From: Brassica napus | Taxonomy: Eukaryota > Streptophyta > Magnoliopsida > Brassicales > Brassicaceae | Direction: 5' to 3' | Length of the DNA stretch: 64,000 bases | Assembly: GCF_020379485.1 (NCBI RefSeq) | Contig: NC_063434.1 | Span: forward strand, 30,079,401 to 30,143,400 | In this document: positions 43,358 through 55,217 of the stretch, in pieces | How positions within the stretch are numbered: the first letter of the stretch is position 1 | How the letters are laid out: each line of letters starts with the position of its first letter | Notes under the pieces: generated by a model | Database searches by the model: none | What the model saw: the letters and a program-made list of their open reading frames with translations, nothing else | What the model was told of the DNA's origin: nothing | Translations under genes and position numbers: made by a program

Positions 43358-46253
43358 TTAGTCTTCCTCTGCGCCAGCACCGGCTGCTTGTGCAGCGTCT
43401 CTCCTTGGCCCACCTGCTTGTTTCGCCATTATAATCTGCATATTTTACATACACCAACCAGACCAGAGTATCAATATGTAGGCTTTTTACTCTACTCATT
43501 GAGTAAAGATGCAGATTTAATCAGATGTGCATACCTGGTCCACGCGAAGCACCGTGCACGCAGCATCGGAAGCATATTTCAAAGCAAATAACCTGCACAT
43601 AGACTTAATGTCTTAGCTATAAATAAAATGAAACTAAGAGGAAAATATACTGTATTCTAAGTGGAGCAACTGCTACGCAATACAGACAAGTATGATAGAA
43701 AGATTCAACTGTTGAAAACTTACTTGGTTGCAAAAAGATCCCACACTTTTGTCTCTGAAACATCTTTACAAGCACCTTCCTCCAAGTCAATGCCTAGCTT
43801 TGTGTTTCCAGATCCGTGTCCAGTGTACAGAGAGGCAATGATTTCCATCGCGTTGAGGCCAGCGTTGTCTGCAAGGGTTTTGGGTACAAACTCGAAGCTC
43901 TCTGCGTATTTGGTGATGGCATACTTGTCCAACCTGAAAAATCAAGTCAGACCTCGTTTTTAGCCACCAAACCATAGGCCGTTTGTATAAGAAGCTGACT
44001 CTTCCAAATGAAAAGTGAGCAAAACAAATTACCCTGTTTCTGCATTGGCATATTCCTTCAGTCTCTGAGCCAGTTCAATTTCAGTAGCTGCAGCCCCAGG
44101 AACGATACGGCTGTCTCTGCACATGGCCTGAGAAGAATAGTAGAGTTCAGGTAATAGTAAAAGTCAGGACAAATATTTGGAGCAAAGAAAAATGGATAAT
44201 GGTGAAAAGATTATAAACCCAGCAAAGATTACCTTGTATGTATTAACTCCATCGTCAACAGCTCTTTCAAGGTCGTCCAAAATACTATCAGTGCTTCCAC
44301 GCAAAACCACTGTAGAGATTGAGTTACCACCTTGCTCGTTTCTTGCAATAGTGACCTACATACATCAAAAGAAAACCCGGAATTGCTTATCAATGAAATG
44401 AAAAATATAATTAACCTGAAAGAACGAAATTGATTTCATAGGAGAAAGGAGTACTTACTGTCACACCACCAATTTCCTCAACAGATATGGAATCAACGTA
44501 ACCCAGATCATCAGGGCTTGGCCGGCTTAGTTTCAACTGTGCAATAATTATAAAGTGTTAAAGACAAAAACACCATTAGATAGTCATAAAGAATGTGAAT
44601 AAGAACTACTTACATGAGCCACAGCCCCAGCTGCCCGGCAGAAACGCCTGAGTTCAAACTTTGAGCTGATCTTCAAGACCATTATCCTGCCAAGAAATAA
44701 AGTTCATATTAGAAATGACACTATGGCAGTAAAAAACTTGTTTATCATCATAAGCAGCTAGAAGAGAATAATGTCAAGAGGTATCAAGAGTAAAAGCAGT
44801 GAAAAGGCTAACTATGATTAAGAAAATATTAGGTATTCACATACTTGTAGCGCTCACAGAAATGCAATGCCATTTCTCCAACTGACCCACCACTAACAAT
44901 CACTTTGGCTCCTGATTCGGCAACAGCTTTAATCAGCTCCTCGACTTTAGCTTCCTCTGTCTTTGCATAGTTCTCTAGCTAGAAAACCAAACAACAAATC
45001 GGTTATAACATGGTTTACAACCCACAACCATACTTCAAAATACCCAGCTTTTAACCCTATCACATTGAAACCAAAGGGTGAAGAAACTAACCTGCTCAGC
45101 ACTGTGGATCAAGACCGTTCCTTTTGTCTCTGTTGCAGTAGTATCAACGCCCCCAGCAAACACAGCAACCTGAAGACAGGAAACAGGAAAGACATAAGCA
45201 CAAAGCTATCAATTTTAAGGGCATAAATCCGATAAAATCAGCCAAAAACGTGATCAAAACGCATAAACAAAAGAAAAAGATCTCACCTTTGCCTTCTCCA
45301 TCCGCTTAATGCTCCCAACAGCATCGCTTCTCAAGACCATGCCACGTACAATGCAAGAGTTGTGCAATCCTCCTCCAAGAAGCTTGGCAACACGAACATT
45401 ATCCACATTAAAGTTCGTTGGATTCTTTGGGCAGACTTGAATACACGCCTGAATTAAACAAAAAAAAAAGCAAACCTCATCAGCTAAAAAATTAAACCTT
45501 TCAGTAACTAACAATCAGGACAACGAAACAGAAACACTCACATCAGCAACCAAGGAGCATATAATCTCCTCTTGCCCAAACTGCTTACTCGCAACAGCAG
45601 CTCTCATCCTCGAAACAACTTCATCCTTATCACGAACATCCATCGTCTCAGACCCACTCTCAACCAATTGCTCCAGAATCTCAACAACCTGCACTCACAA
45701 ACTCCTTAAGACCAAAAAAAACAAAAAAAAAAACAAAAGCATCAAGAATAAGTCACAAACAAACCAACAAACCTTAATAATCGCTTTGTTATATCCACTA
45801 ATGATCTCACTAGGATGCAACCCCATCCTAATAAGCTCCTCCGCGTTCTGCAAAAGCTCCCCAGCAAATGAGATCGTCAGATTAGCTCCGTCCCCAATCT
45901 CCTCTTGCTGCGCCTTAGCAGCTAGCACAAGAATCTTCGCAGCAGGGTGCTGAATCTCCAGCTCGTTCACAATCGTAGCAGCGTCGTTGGTCACAAAGAG
46001 CTTATCCAAATGGTTTATAACCATCTTGTTCATCCCTAAACATCAGATCGAGCACATTAGATTCTAATTAGATCCAGAGAGAAACGAATCGAGGAAGCGA
46101 TTAACGAAGGTACGAACCGTTGGGGCCGAGGGAAGTGCGAGTGATGGTGGAGAGCTCCTTGCAAGCTTCGATGTTTTTGATGACGGCTTCGTCTAGGCCC
46201 GAGAGGTGTCTGTAGCCTTCCTTGAGCATCGATTGGATTCCGTAAGGCTGCAT
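43358..46253 (-). CDS. CCT8: T-complex protein 1 subunit theta, cytosolic chaperonin
   Basis: Subunit of the eight-member CCT/TRiC chaperonin that folds actin, tubulin and other proteins in the cytosol. In Arabidopsis CCT8 is also needed for cell-to-cell movement of KNOTTED1-type factors. Thirteen exons: 46253-46118, 46035-45773, 45688-45542, 45448-45287, 45169-45092, 44978-44845, 44686-44614, 44536-44459, 44355-44233, 44127-44033, 43933-43724, 43592-43535, 43435-43358. Sum 1635 nt, 544 aa, the normal size. Motifs: TRTSLGPNGMNK at the equatorial ATP site, GDGANLTISFAGELL with the nucleotide-binding GDG, and PGAAATEIELA near the C-terminal equatorial region. The end GGPRRDAAQAAGAGAED is typical of plant theta subunits. 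Gene order predicts Arabidopsis At3g03960. Confidence 0.95.
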
Positions 46254-47070
46254 CTTCTTCTCCGATTGAGATCTATAAGGCTTAGCTCGTCGCTTACTAT
46301 AAAGTTAGTTTGAAAGAGTGTGAAAGTGGCTGTGGATTGATTGCCCTAGAAACCTTTTCGAGGTTTTGAAGTGTATTCTGTTTTCTTCGTTAGGACTCTT
46401 AAACGTCGTCGTTTGTCAAGCCTTCACGGGTTGAAGACTTCTGGGTCGATGCGACAATCTTTAAGTTGAGGGGTGAATTAGGATTTATGCGGAAGTTTAA
46501 GGACCACGCGAGAGAAAACGGAGTACTTCAAAAACATATTTCTTTCGTGGTCCCTAAACTTCCGAAAATCCTAATTTCCTCGCTCAAAATTTACTATTGT
46601 CGCATTGATATAGAAATTGAGAGAGGGTACTTTTTGTAGACATACACATATAATACAGTTTTTTTTTTTTTTTTGGAACACACATATAATACAGATAAAT
46701 ATTCATTTAGCAAACAAAATTGTATTGAAGAGTTTAAAAAGTAGGAATTAATTTTATTCATTGTAAATGATAGTTTCTCTAATTGATAAAAGAAAAAAAG
46801 ATTGATAAATAAAACTAAGAATCTGATCAATGAACTGATATGAACTATGAAGGGAAGAAGAAATAAATCATGAGTTTTGTTTTTATCAGATGGTGCGTCC
46901 TCCTTATACAAGGAACAAAACATAATGTAATCTTGTTTAGAAAAAAAGCTTAGAAACCCAACATATATAATGAGGTTCTCAGACATCCAAAGCCTGAAGT
47001 AAAAAAAAAAGCATAATCCAAACTGTTCTTTTTTTTAAAATATTAAAAGTCATCTTTCCTCCCATTGATC
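46254..47070. other. Spacer between CCT8 start and YTH gene end
   Basis: Holds the CCT8 promoter, the foldback at 46450-46604 and, farther right, a duplicated CACATATAATACAG around a poly-T run (about 46643-46695). No gene seen. Confidence 0.6.
46450..46604. repeat. 155-bp foldback (inverted repeat) upstream of CCT8
   Basis: The left arm, from TGCGACAAT through GAATTAGGATTT to GGAAGTTTAAGGACCACG, is inverted in the right arm, CGTGGTCCCTAAACTTCC through AATCCTAATTT to ATTGTCGCA. The arms are about 65 bp with a short loop near 46527. It resembles a MITE or a hairpin-forming relic. Confidence 0.88.
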
Positions 47071-49346
47071 TCAGTGAATCGTTTCAACAGTAGCTCCATC
47101 AAGCACCTGCATTAAAAAAACAATCAGAATCAACAACCTCAAGAAGATGCTGAAGTGTGCCTGTTTTTGATGGAGCAGGGTTTAAACAAGTGTACCTGTT
47201 TCTTTTGCTTGATCTTCTTATCTCTGATTATCTTCTGTCTCGTCTCATAAAACTTGAAATCATCAAGTATACACGTCTTGCTCATATACTCCTTGAAGAT
47301 CTTTATGATCTTAATTCCATCTTCCAGTTTCACCTACAACAAAGCCATAAACGTTTAATCAAGCAATCACTCAATTCAAACATGGTTCAATAAAGGTTTA
47401 ATAACAAACCTCTTGAGTGTCTCTGCTATTAGTAACAGGCTTGTTCTCATTATTCACAAGCGTAATGTGCCTCAAGAGACTGTTCGGTACATCTTTGATG
47501 ATACGCCACTTCACAGGGAAACAACCAATCCACTTATCTTGCTGCCAATACTCCATTGTCTTGTTGAAATCAACCGCACCTATCATCTCCGCAACGCCAA
47601 CAAACTGCCCACTCGCATTCACCTGCAAGACAACAAAACCAAATCAACAACGAATCACAAAATCCACAAGAACATTGAATGAAGAGTCTACTCATACTAA
47701 CCGAGAAGAGAAGATACACAGGACAATCTTGAGAACTCTCTTGATAAGCAGCGTTCAACTTCTTGTTGCCCGTTGGTGTGCTCGACCACATACCGTACTT
47801 GATACTGTTGTGAACATCATCTTCGCTGTAAGACTTGATCACAAAGAACTTGGCATTCACCAGTGTCTCAGGGAAGTTCTCTACCACTGGAGAGTCCTGC
47901 TTCACTGTAGAGTTGAGACCTTCACTGCTCCTAGGTCCTCTGCAAAGCTCGTTAAGCCTATCTGCCTTCTCTTCGCTGTAGCCACGACCGTAGTTGAAGC
48001 TTTTGGTCTTTTTATAACCATCAACGGGATACCATCCTCTCCCTAGCTTCCAGGAATCGTAACCAAATGTTCCGTAAGCATGACCTGAGTCTATTACGTT
48101 CCCATAGAGTCCATACAGTCCATTGTTGGAATACATATGATCATTGTATCCAAATTGGTCATAACTCAGTGCTTCTTGTGAACTGTTTGGATTCTGTTAA
48201 AAAGAAAACATACATTATAGAGCCATAGAGAGACAGGTGAGAGATTGTAACAGAACCAACATACCATGAGATGTGAATAGGTGTTTAAACTGCTGTTGTG
48301 GCCATAACCAAAGCTCTGATCCTGGTAGCCACCAGAAGGATGGTTTGTTGGTAAGTAACCCCACGGATATGAACCAAAGAAGTCTCCAACATTCAGATTA
48401 GGCCTTCTTTCGCTTCCATGAAGAGATGGAGCAGTAAATGCACCAGAAGGTACATGTCCATACTGCTGCTGAAGAGACCCCTTCTCACAAAAACACAATC
48501 AATCAGTATTTAAAGACACTCCACACAACAATTTAATGTTTAAGTTCAAAACAGAAACAAGCAAGTACCTTGTTACGGTTCCTAGAGGCTTCACTTCCAT
48601 CAGAACCCAAAGACAGCCCCTGAAACAAATCTGCTGTCTCTGAAAACCATTATACATACACAAAGCCAAGTCAGAAACTTTTTAATAAACAAAACCTCAA
48701 AATCAAGACAAAACACTGATGAAACTCAACCCATAAAAAGATTAAATCATGTGATAAAAACAAAAACCAACTCAGTATTTTTTTCAATAAACAAAAAATC
48801 ATAATCGAATTGCATAGTCCAAACAAGACGAAACACTGATGAAAATAAACCCATAAGGAGATTTAAAAAAAAAACATGTGATTTCTATGTTATCTCCGGA
48901 CACAAGCTAAGAAAGCAGACAATACAATCTACTAGGTTGTACAATCAATACCTAAGACAAGTTCTATGATACCAAAAAGAAATGATCTTTGAGTGAACAT
49001 GGACATTACCCAGAAGAGATAAACCCATAAAAGATAAAAACATGTGACAAAAACAAAAGCCAACTCAGTATTGCTAATAAACAAAACCTCAAAATCGAAT
49101 TGCGTAGTCTGAAACAAGACAAAACACGGATGACACTCAACACATCAGGAGATTTTAAAAAACATGTGATTTCACTATCATCTCCGGACACAAGCTTAAA
49201 AAGAAGCAGACAATACAATCCACTATTTTGTTCACAATCAAGTTCTATGAAACCAAAAAAGAAGTGATCTTTGAGTGAAAATGAACATTACCCAGAAGAG
49301 ATAAGCCAGTGGCGAGGGTGTCGGGAGAAGAAGCGGTTCCAGCCAT
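47071..49346 (-). CDS. ECT1: YTH-domain m6A-reader protein, ECT1-like
   Basis: ECT proteins bind N6-methyladenosine in mRNA through a YTH domain and affect mRNA fate in the cytoplasm. Exons 49346-49292, 48639-48569, 48480-48265, 48193-47702, 47622-47410, 47333-47196 and 47106-47071 total 1221 nt, giving 406 aa. The N-terminal part (about 1-170) is a low-complexity Y/G/S-rich region ([22 protein letters not shown]). The YTH domain starts around [15 protein letters not shown] and includes [20 protein letters not shown] and [15 protein letters not shown], which carry the aromatic-cage tryptophans. A short lysine-rich tail ends VETIH. The N-terminal exon is tiny. A tandem duplication in intron 1 also copies the exon 1 donor (listed separately). 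Expected Arabidopsis counterpart At3g03950. Confidence 0.92.
48731..49306. repeat. Tandem duplication in intron 1 of YTH gene, unit about 285-293 bp
   Basis: CATAAAAAGATTAAATCATG at 48731 onward is repeated from 49024. Both copies contain ATCTCCGGACACAAGC and end with ATTACCCAGAAGAGATAA (49005 and 49288). A partial third copy lies at about 48662-48730. The repeat includes the last dozen bases of exon 1 and its donor site. Confidence 0.88.
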
Positions 49347-49813
49347 GTCGAGAGAGTATCGAGAAAAAGGTGAAAGCTTTGGAGGAGTAGAGAGCCCTAG
49401 GGAAAGGTATGTGAGCTTATCGGAACCTCGAAAAACCCAGAGGCTTCGTTGGGAGGAGGGGTTTATAGAGTTGTTTGTTTCTTCGTCTTCTCCAAGGCGG
49501 TGATATCCTTTTGGTTAAAGAGCAAATGCTCGATGGTAAATAAAGTACTAACCAGGGAATTCTAAGCGACGAGAACCAAAACAAACCAATCAAAAGATAA
49601 GGCTCTTCTTCTTAATGACACACGAGAAGATTCTGAACATTAATGTTGACTGCTTTTAGTTTAAATTTCCAAAAACAAATCTTTAAATCAATTTTTTTTT
49701 GTTGTGATATAGTATATTTATTTTCATTACTCTTTTGTTCCTGGAAAATATTCATTTGTATAAAAAAATATAAATTATTTATTATTAGTTTTTACTATAC
49801 ATTGTCTAATAAC

Positions 49814-50628
49814 TAGGATGAGCAAATAAACCGAACCCGAAAATATAAACTGAATCTGATCCAATAAAAATGAATATGAACCGATTTGAACATGACATAA
49901 ATACCGAATGTATTTTGTTTTATGATATTTTAGATTATGGGTATTATCCGAACCAAACCTGAACCTAAATAGATATTCGTTAGAATCCGAAACATTCAAA
50001 ATCCTAAATATGTCAAACATGATTTCAATTTCTAATATGTATCCAAAATACAACAAATATTATTGAACATCTAAAATAATTATATATTACATGAATGTTG
50101 ATGGTTGAAGGTGGCGGTTAAAGCTTGAAATTTTTAGATTTTGGTTTTGTTTTTATTGAATAACGTTTTCATTTCATGATAACTTGATTTTTGTTTTATG
50201 CTTTCATTTATTTGGTTTTCTTTCTATCAATAACTATGTTTATTTTTCGTTTGGTTTTGAATTATCACGTTTGATGTTTATTTCTTATTTTTGAATTGAT
50301 TTTACTTATATTTTGATTACAAAATAGGTAGAAATCAGGTACTTTAAAACCGTAAAACTGATTTCACTTATTTGTTAGTTACAAAATAGGTATAAATCAG
50401 GTACTTTTAAACCAAATAACCAATTAGGACTCAAACTCTGAAAGAACATCTAGTTGCATCGGTTCTTTGTAGATTTACTAACCCTGATCTGAACCCGATA
50501 GAACTCGAACCGGTCCCGAACCAAATTTTCATATAATACAAAGGGGGATGATTTTGATAAACCTAAAAAACCAAGACTCAAAATTGGACAAACCGAAATC
50601 CGATTGGGATCTCAAATGCCCAAACCTA
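49814..50628. mobile_element. Non-autonomous hAT-like element, 815 bp
   Basis: The ends are TAGGATGAGCA and, inverted, TAGGTTTGGGCA. The flanking 8-mers are CTAATAAC (49806-49813) and CTAATAAG (50629-50636), seven of eight identical, as expected for an old hAT target duplication. The interior is rich in ACCGAACCCGAA-like words and has no coding frame. Confidence 0.65.
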
Positions 50629-51402
50629 CTAATAAGTAATAACTATCAACGGATTATATTTAATCAATTCAATTATTCAAATATTTTTAATTAATGTTTT
50701 CAAAAGTGTATAAAAGTATCTTTAAAATTAAAAAAAAATTGTATAACAAAAAAAATATAGGAAAATTTAATTTCAGAAACGAAAGGAATATATTGTTATT
50801 TCTCTTATTAAAAATAAAATCTTAAGTATACATTAGTTTTTCTGTCATTTTAAAAAAAATCTCTATCATTTTTTTTGCCAGCATTCTCTGTCATAATGTC
50901 ATTTGTTATGATTACGATTTTCCATAAAACAAAACACACGAACTTATGGATGCCCCTCATGTTTTGCTTAAAACCGACACTCTAGGACTTTTGGTTAAGA
51001 GCAATTATCGTGAATTCCATTTGTTTAAGATGTATTGATATTGCGGATGTTTGTAACATGAAACGTATACACAACTGATGTTTTGAATTTTAGAAAATAA
51101 AACAAATTGGTTCTAAACTTCTAATATATGATGTCATGGCAAGAAAAATAAGTATACAATTAAAAACTATATATCAATTAGTAGTTTGACACCTATAGTT
51201 TTAGTTTTGTATATTTTAGTATCATTGTTGTTGAGGTCGGTCTAGATAGCAGAATGTAAGAATGTGACTTTCATTCAAAACTCCAAAAACAAATACTCTC
51301 GGGCTCGCAAATCCGTAAAACATGATTAACTCTAGTTTTTAACTCATGATTTAACATTTGTTTGTTTCTTTTTTACACTTTTCGGCTAAGAGAGAGCTCT
51401 TA

Positions 51403-51857
51403 GACCATGATTGACATGTGTTCTTAAGATGAGGTTCTTAGCTTTGGCTGATAACTATTTCTTAGCTTTTAACTAAAAAAAACTAAGAACCGTCTTTTAA
51501 ATAAGAGATATAAGAGCCGATTCTTAGCCAAAAAGTGTAAAAAAAAAACAAAAACAAAAAAGTGTCAAATCATGAGTTAAGAAGCCTAAGTTAAGAATCT
51601 GGATTAATCATGCTCTAATATCTCTTATTTAAGAGACGGTTCTTAGCTTTTCTTAGTTAAAATCTAAAAAAAGTTAAGAATCGTCTTTTAGCCAAAGCTA
51701 AGAACTTCAGTTAAGAGACTGAAGTTAATCATGGTCTTATATTTTTTATTTAAGAGACGGTTCTTAACTTTTCTTAGTTAAAATCTAAAGAAAACTAAAA
51801 ATCGTCTATTACCCGAAGCTAAGAACCTCAATTAAGAGACTGAGGTTAATCATGGTT
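51403..51857. mobile_element. Cluster of Harbinger/Tourist-like MITE sequences
   Basis: The outer ends GACCATGATTGAC and, inverted, AACCATGATTAACC are each flanked by TTA (51400-51402 and 51858-51860). Internal copies of the end (ATCATGCTCTAA near 51610, AATCATGGTCTTA near 51737) show two or three units arrayed or nested, each with AAGAGACGGTTCTTAGC and TTAGTTAAAATCTAA. A three-base TTA target fits PIF/Harbinger. Confidence 0.6.
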
Positions 51858-51860
51858 TTA

Positions 51861-52991
51861 TTCGCTCATCATTCGGCTTCAATACGAGAAGCACTTCGCA
51901 TATGAGTATTTGACCAATTGAGCACCTATAACACACAGAAAGATATTGCATAGACATGCACAACCTGTCGTTTGCCTATATATGCACTCTATACTGCACC
52001 AAAACTTTCCAGTTAAGCGTAACTCTATCCAGCCACTAGTCAATTTAGCCTATTGCCTACCAAGACATATTATAATATCCATAATCGTCTTCATTTCATA
52101 CAAATGAACTATCAATCTCGATCGTGATTCTTTGTTCGACTTTAATTTGGAAAGGCCTCTAGGATGACTTACGTTCATTCTTTGTTCCTAGAAACTGTAC
52201 TGGCTTTGTGTTTACTCAAATGATCGGGCTATAATATTTATCCCCAAAACGGTCTAATTGATTCCAAACAACTACATTTGAATCTTAAGAAGTTCCACGG
52301 CTATAATTTACGTCTCATTATCACTCGTAACGTATGCTTTACCGATCTAGGATACCAAATCATCGACGTCAAATACCATGCATTATGCATGTAGTGTGAT
52401 CTGTTTTCACCGATCTCCATGAGTTAAACGATCATATGACATGTTTTTCACATGCTAAGTTCTTTTTATTTTGATTAATAATTAACAAGATTAGTGTTCA
52501 GACTGAAACTTGACTAATGTTGTTTATGTGGGCCTGTCCACCAATAAGAAGACAAACCCGATTGTTCTACGTGAAAGTTAGAAATCTTCGTCACTTGGTC
52601 ACACATGGAGGTGCCAGTTATCACTGGTAATATATGGATCTCTAGTCTAAACTAACACGACTAAAACGATACAATTTTATAATTCTTTTACCATTTTCTA
52701 AAAAATACGTTATGCCAAGCTAGTTACATGATACTTAAAGACGATACAACTTCTCACAATACAAGTGGTAGTCTGGTAGACATGATGTTTGTACCGTATT
52801 TAATTTAAACCAATACTTACAAAAGACATGTTATGAAAAAAATATATGCATAGCCAGCCATGCTGTCCATGTCGATCATTCTCCTATAAACAACACATTT
52901 TACGTCCGAAGTTTTCCATTTGTAAAATTTTATTATATGAATATTCAGACACTAAAAAGAAAACTTATAAGAATATCATAACGTACATATT
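51861..52991. other. Spacer with no recognised feature
   Basis: Apart from the target-site flank of the hAT element at its right end, I see no gene, RNA or repeat here. Confidence 0.5.
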
Positions 52992-53759
52992 TAGGGATGT
53001 CAAAGGAATCTGTGGCCCGCGGGATAGGCCCGTTTAGACCTGTGGCGGGGCGGGCTTGGGCCCGTGAATTCACGTCCCGCAAAGAAGCGGGCCTCGCGGG
53101 AGAGGCTTGTTGCGGAACCGGACCCAAAGCGGGCAAGCCCACAGTGACCCGCGGGTTTCTCCATGTCCCGCAACCCTAATCTTTGTTCTTGTCATTTGCT
53201 CTTCACCTGAAAAAAAAACGCGAGAGAGATAGAGTGAAAGGCGATGTGGTTGCGACTTCCACCGTGGAAAGAAACAGAGCTCCACCGATGACGACGGCGG
53301 TTCGCTCTCCCGACACTGCTTCTGCTCACTACTTCGTCTTCGAACTGCAGTCTGCAGCAGTTATGTATTTTCGTTCTTCACTGTGTCTCCGATGTGTCTT
53401 CCGTTCTTCACTACGAGCTTCCAAACTCCACATATAGGACATGCATGTACAGAGTTATGTATTTCAGACAAAAAATTGAAGTTCTTTTGGACTTATAATC
53501 TGCTTTAACTCTTGTTTTGTTTTTCAGGTTGTTAGATAAGAAGACCAACAAGATCAGAAAGGTAGTGATCTAGCTTAGCGATCTATAGTTTGTGTTATGT
53601 CTTATCTAGATTAGCGATCCATGTAAACAAATTGAACAACAAGATCTGTAAGCGTTCTGTTAGATCCATATATTAAAAAGACCAATAAGCGTCTGTTGGT
53701 TTCATCGTTTGTTTGTATATTTGTGTTCTGTCTTTGATTCGTTGTAGCTTTGCTTTCAG

Positions 53760-54654
53760 GTAACAACAGTTTTATTGAGCGCGTTCCTTCTCCCGAACCT
53801 GTTCTTGGCAACAAAGATGAAGGTCCTGCTCAAAAGAAAAGAGGCGCCAAAGCTTCCAAGGTTATTCATTCATACCTTGTGTTCTCTACGTTTGTTTGTT
53901 TACTCTTTTTGGGAACTGCTGCAGATCTTTAAGGAACCAGAAAGCTTAGAGGAGCGTATTCTCGAAGCTGCAACTCCTGTTGACGCAATAAGGTTTCCAT
54001 TTATATTCGAGCAAGGCTCTAGTTCAACAGTAGCAGATGACGATAGCAACATCCCTGAGGGGAAGGTATCACCATTCTTACCATTAACTAGTTTTGGATG
54101 TTTTTATAACCTCATCAGACAAGCACTGAACATATATCTTTCGTGTTGGTGTTTCTCTTCGAACCGAAATGTATTTTAGCGTAAACAACCTGAAGTGGAC
54201 TACTCGTCTGGTCCCAGCAATGAGGTAATCTGGCGTCCTAATTTCGAGGAGCTCATCCGCCGCCTTAGACATAAGGTAATAAAACTCTTGTTTGTTGGCA
54301 TTTCATATATTGTTTTTGCCTACTCCATCACTATTATGAAACATCTGTTTCTTTTTTTTTCTTTTTAAGGCGTGTGTGGAGATAGTGAAAGAGCGGAGAG
54401 ATGAAGGATGTGCTAATGTCATGAAGGCAATGTTAGAAGTAGGAAGATCTCAGGAGAAGAAGGCGAAAACCGACAAGTCCGGTAAAGTCCTCTCTTGTTT
54501 TCTATACAATTGATTGAAGTTCCCAATGTTTCTTAACTCTACATAAAATTTGTTTTATCTTTGTCTTAAGATTGCTGATGCTGCACTGACTGAGAAGAAA
54601 GACACGCCACAAATCGTTTTGAAGATGTGGAAAGATGGTTACTTACATATGCAG
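53760..54654 (+). pseudogene. Block of gene-like exons captured inside hAT element
   Basis: Five consecutive exon-like segments with GT-AG borders: 53760-53860, 53925-54065, 54180-54275, 54370-54481 and 54571-54654. The first four join in one open frame (FIERVPSPEPVLGNKDEGPA, LEERILEAATPVDAIRFPF, PNFEELIRRLRHK, ACVEIVKERRDEGCANVMKA). At the last junction the simple splice meets a stop, so the product as read is broken. I do not recognise the parent gene. It could be a host gene fragment or an accessory gene of this hAT family. Confidence 0.55.
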
Positions 54655-55217
54655 GTATGAGTGTATTTCTTTTGCCAAGTTGAAACCAAAACTTTTGTGT
54701 TCTATGAACTGAATGAACTGTCTTTTTTTTGTTTGTGTCCTGTGATGAGAACAATGAAGGATTGCACGAGTACATACACCACCTGGTCGAGTAGTTTCCA
54801 GCTTCAGCCGATATAGGAGCTTTAAGGACCTCAGGTTAGAAAGCTCTCAGGTTAGAAAGCTCTTAAACGTATGAAACTTAGATGGCTTTGCGTAGGTTAT
54901 CGGATCACTGACTTGTTTAGGTTGCTTTCGTATATGATAGAACATTAACTTGTTTAGATGGCTTTGCGTAGGTTATCGGATCACTTGCTGTTTACGTTGC
55001 TTTGCTTGTTTACGTTGCTTTGCTTGATTACTTGTGTTTGTGTACTTGTATAATAAAATTTGGAATTTTGAAAATCAACAATTATAACAGATTTTAAAAA
55101 ATATAATAAGAATTTTTTTAAAAAATAGACAAAATTTAGGAAACCCTAAAAAGTTAATTTCATTCCACGGCGTGAAAAAAAAAACACAAAACTTGAGAGT
55201 TGAGAGCGAGAGAGACC

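Noticed and set aside
52945..53285. Short Pro/Arg/Gly-rich ORFs on both strands
   Set aside because: They come from the GC-rich subterminal repeats of the hAT element.
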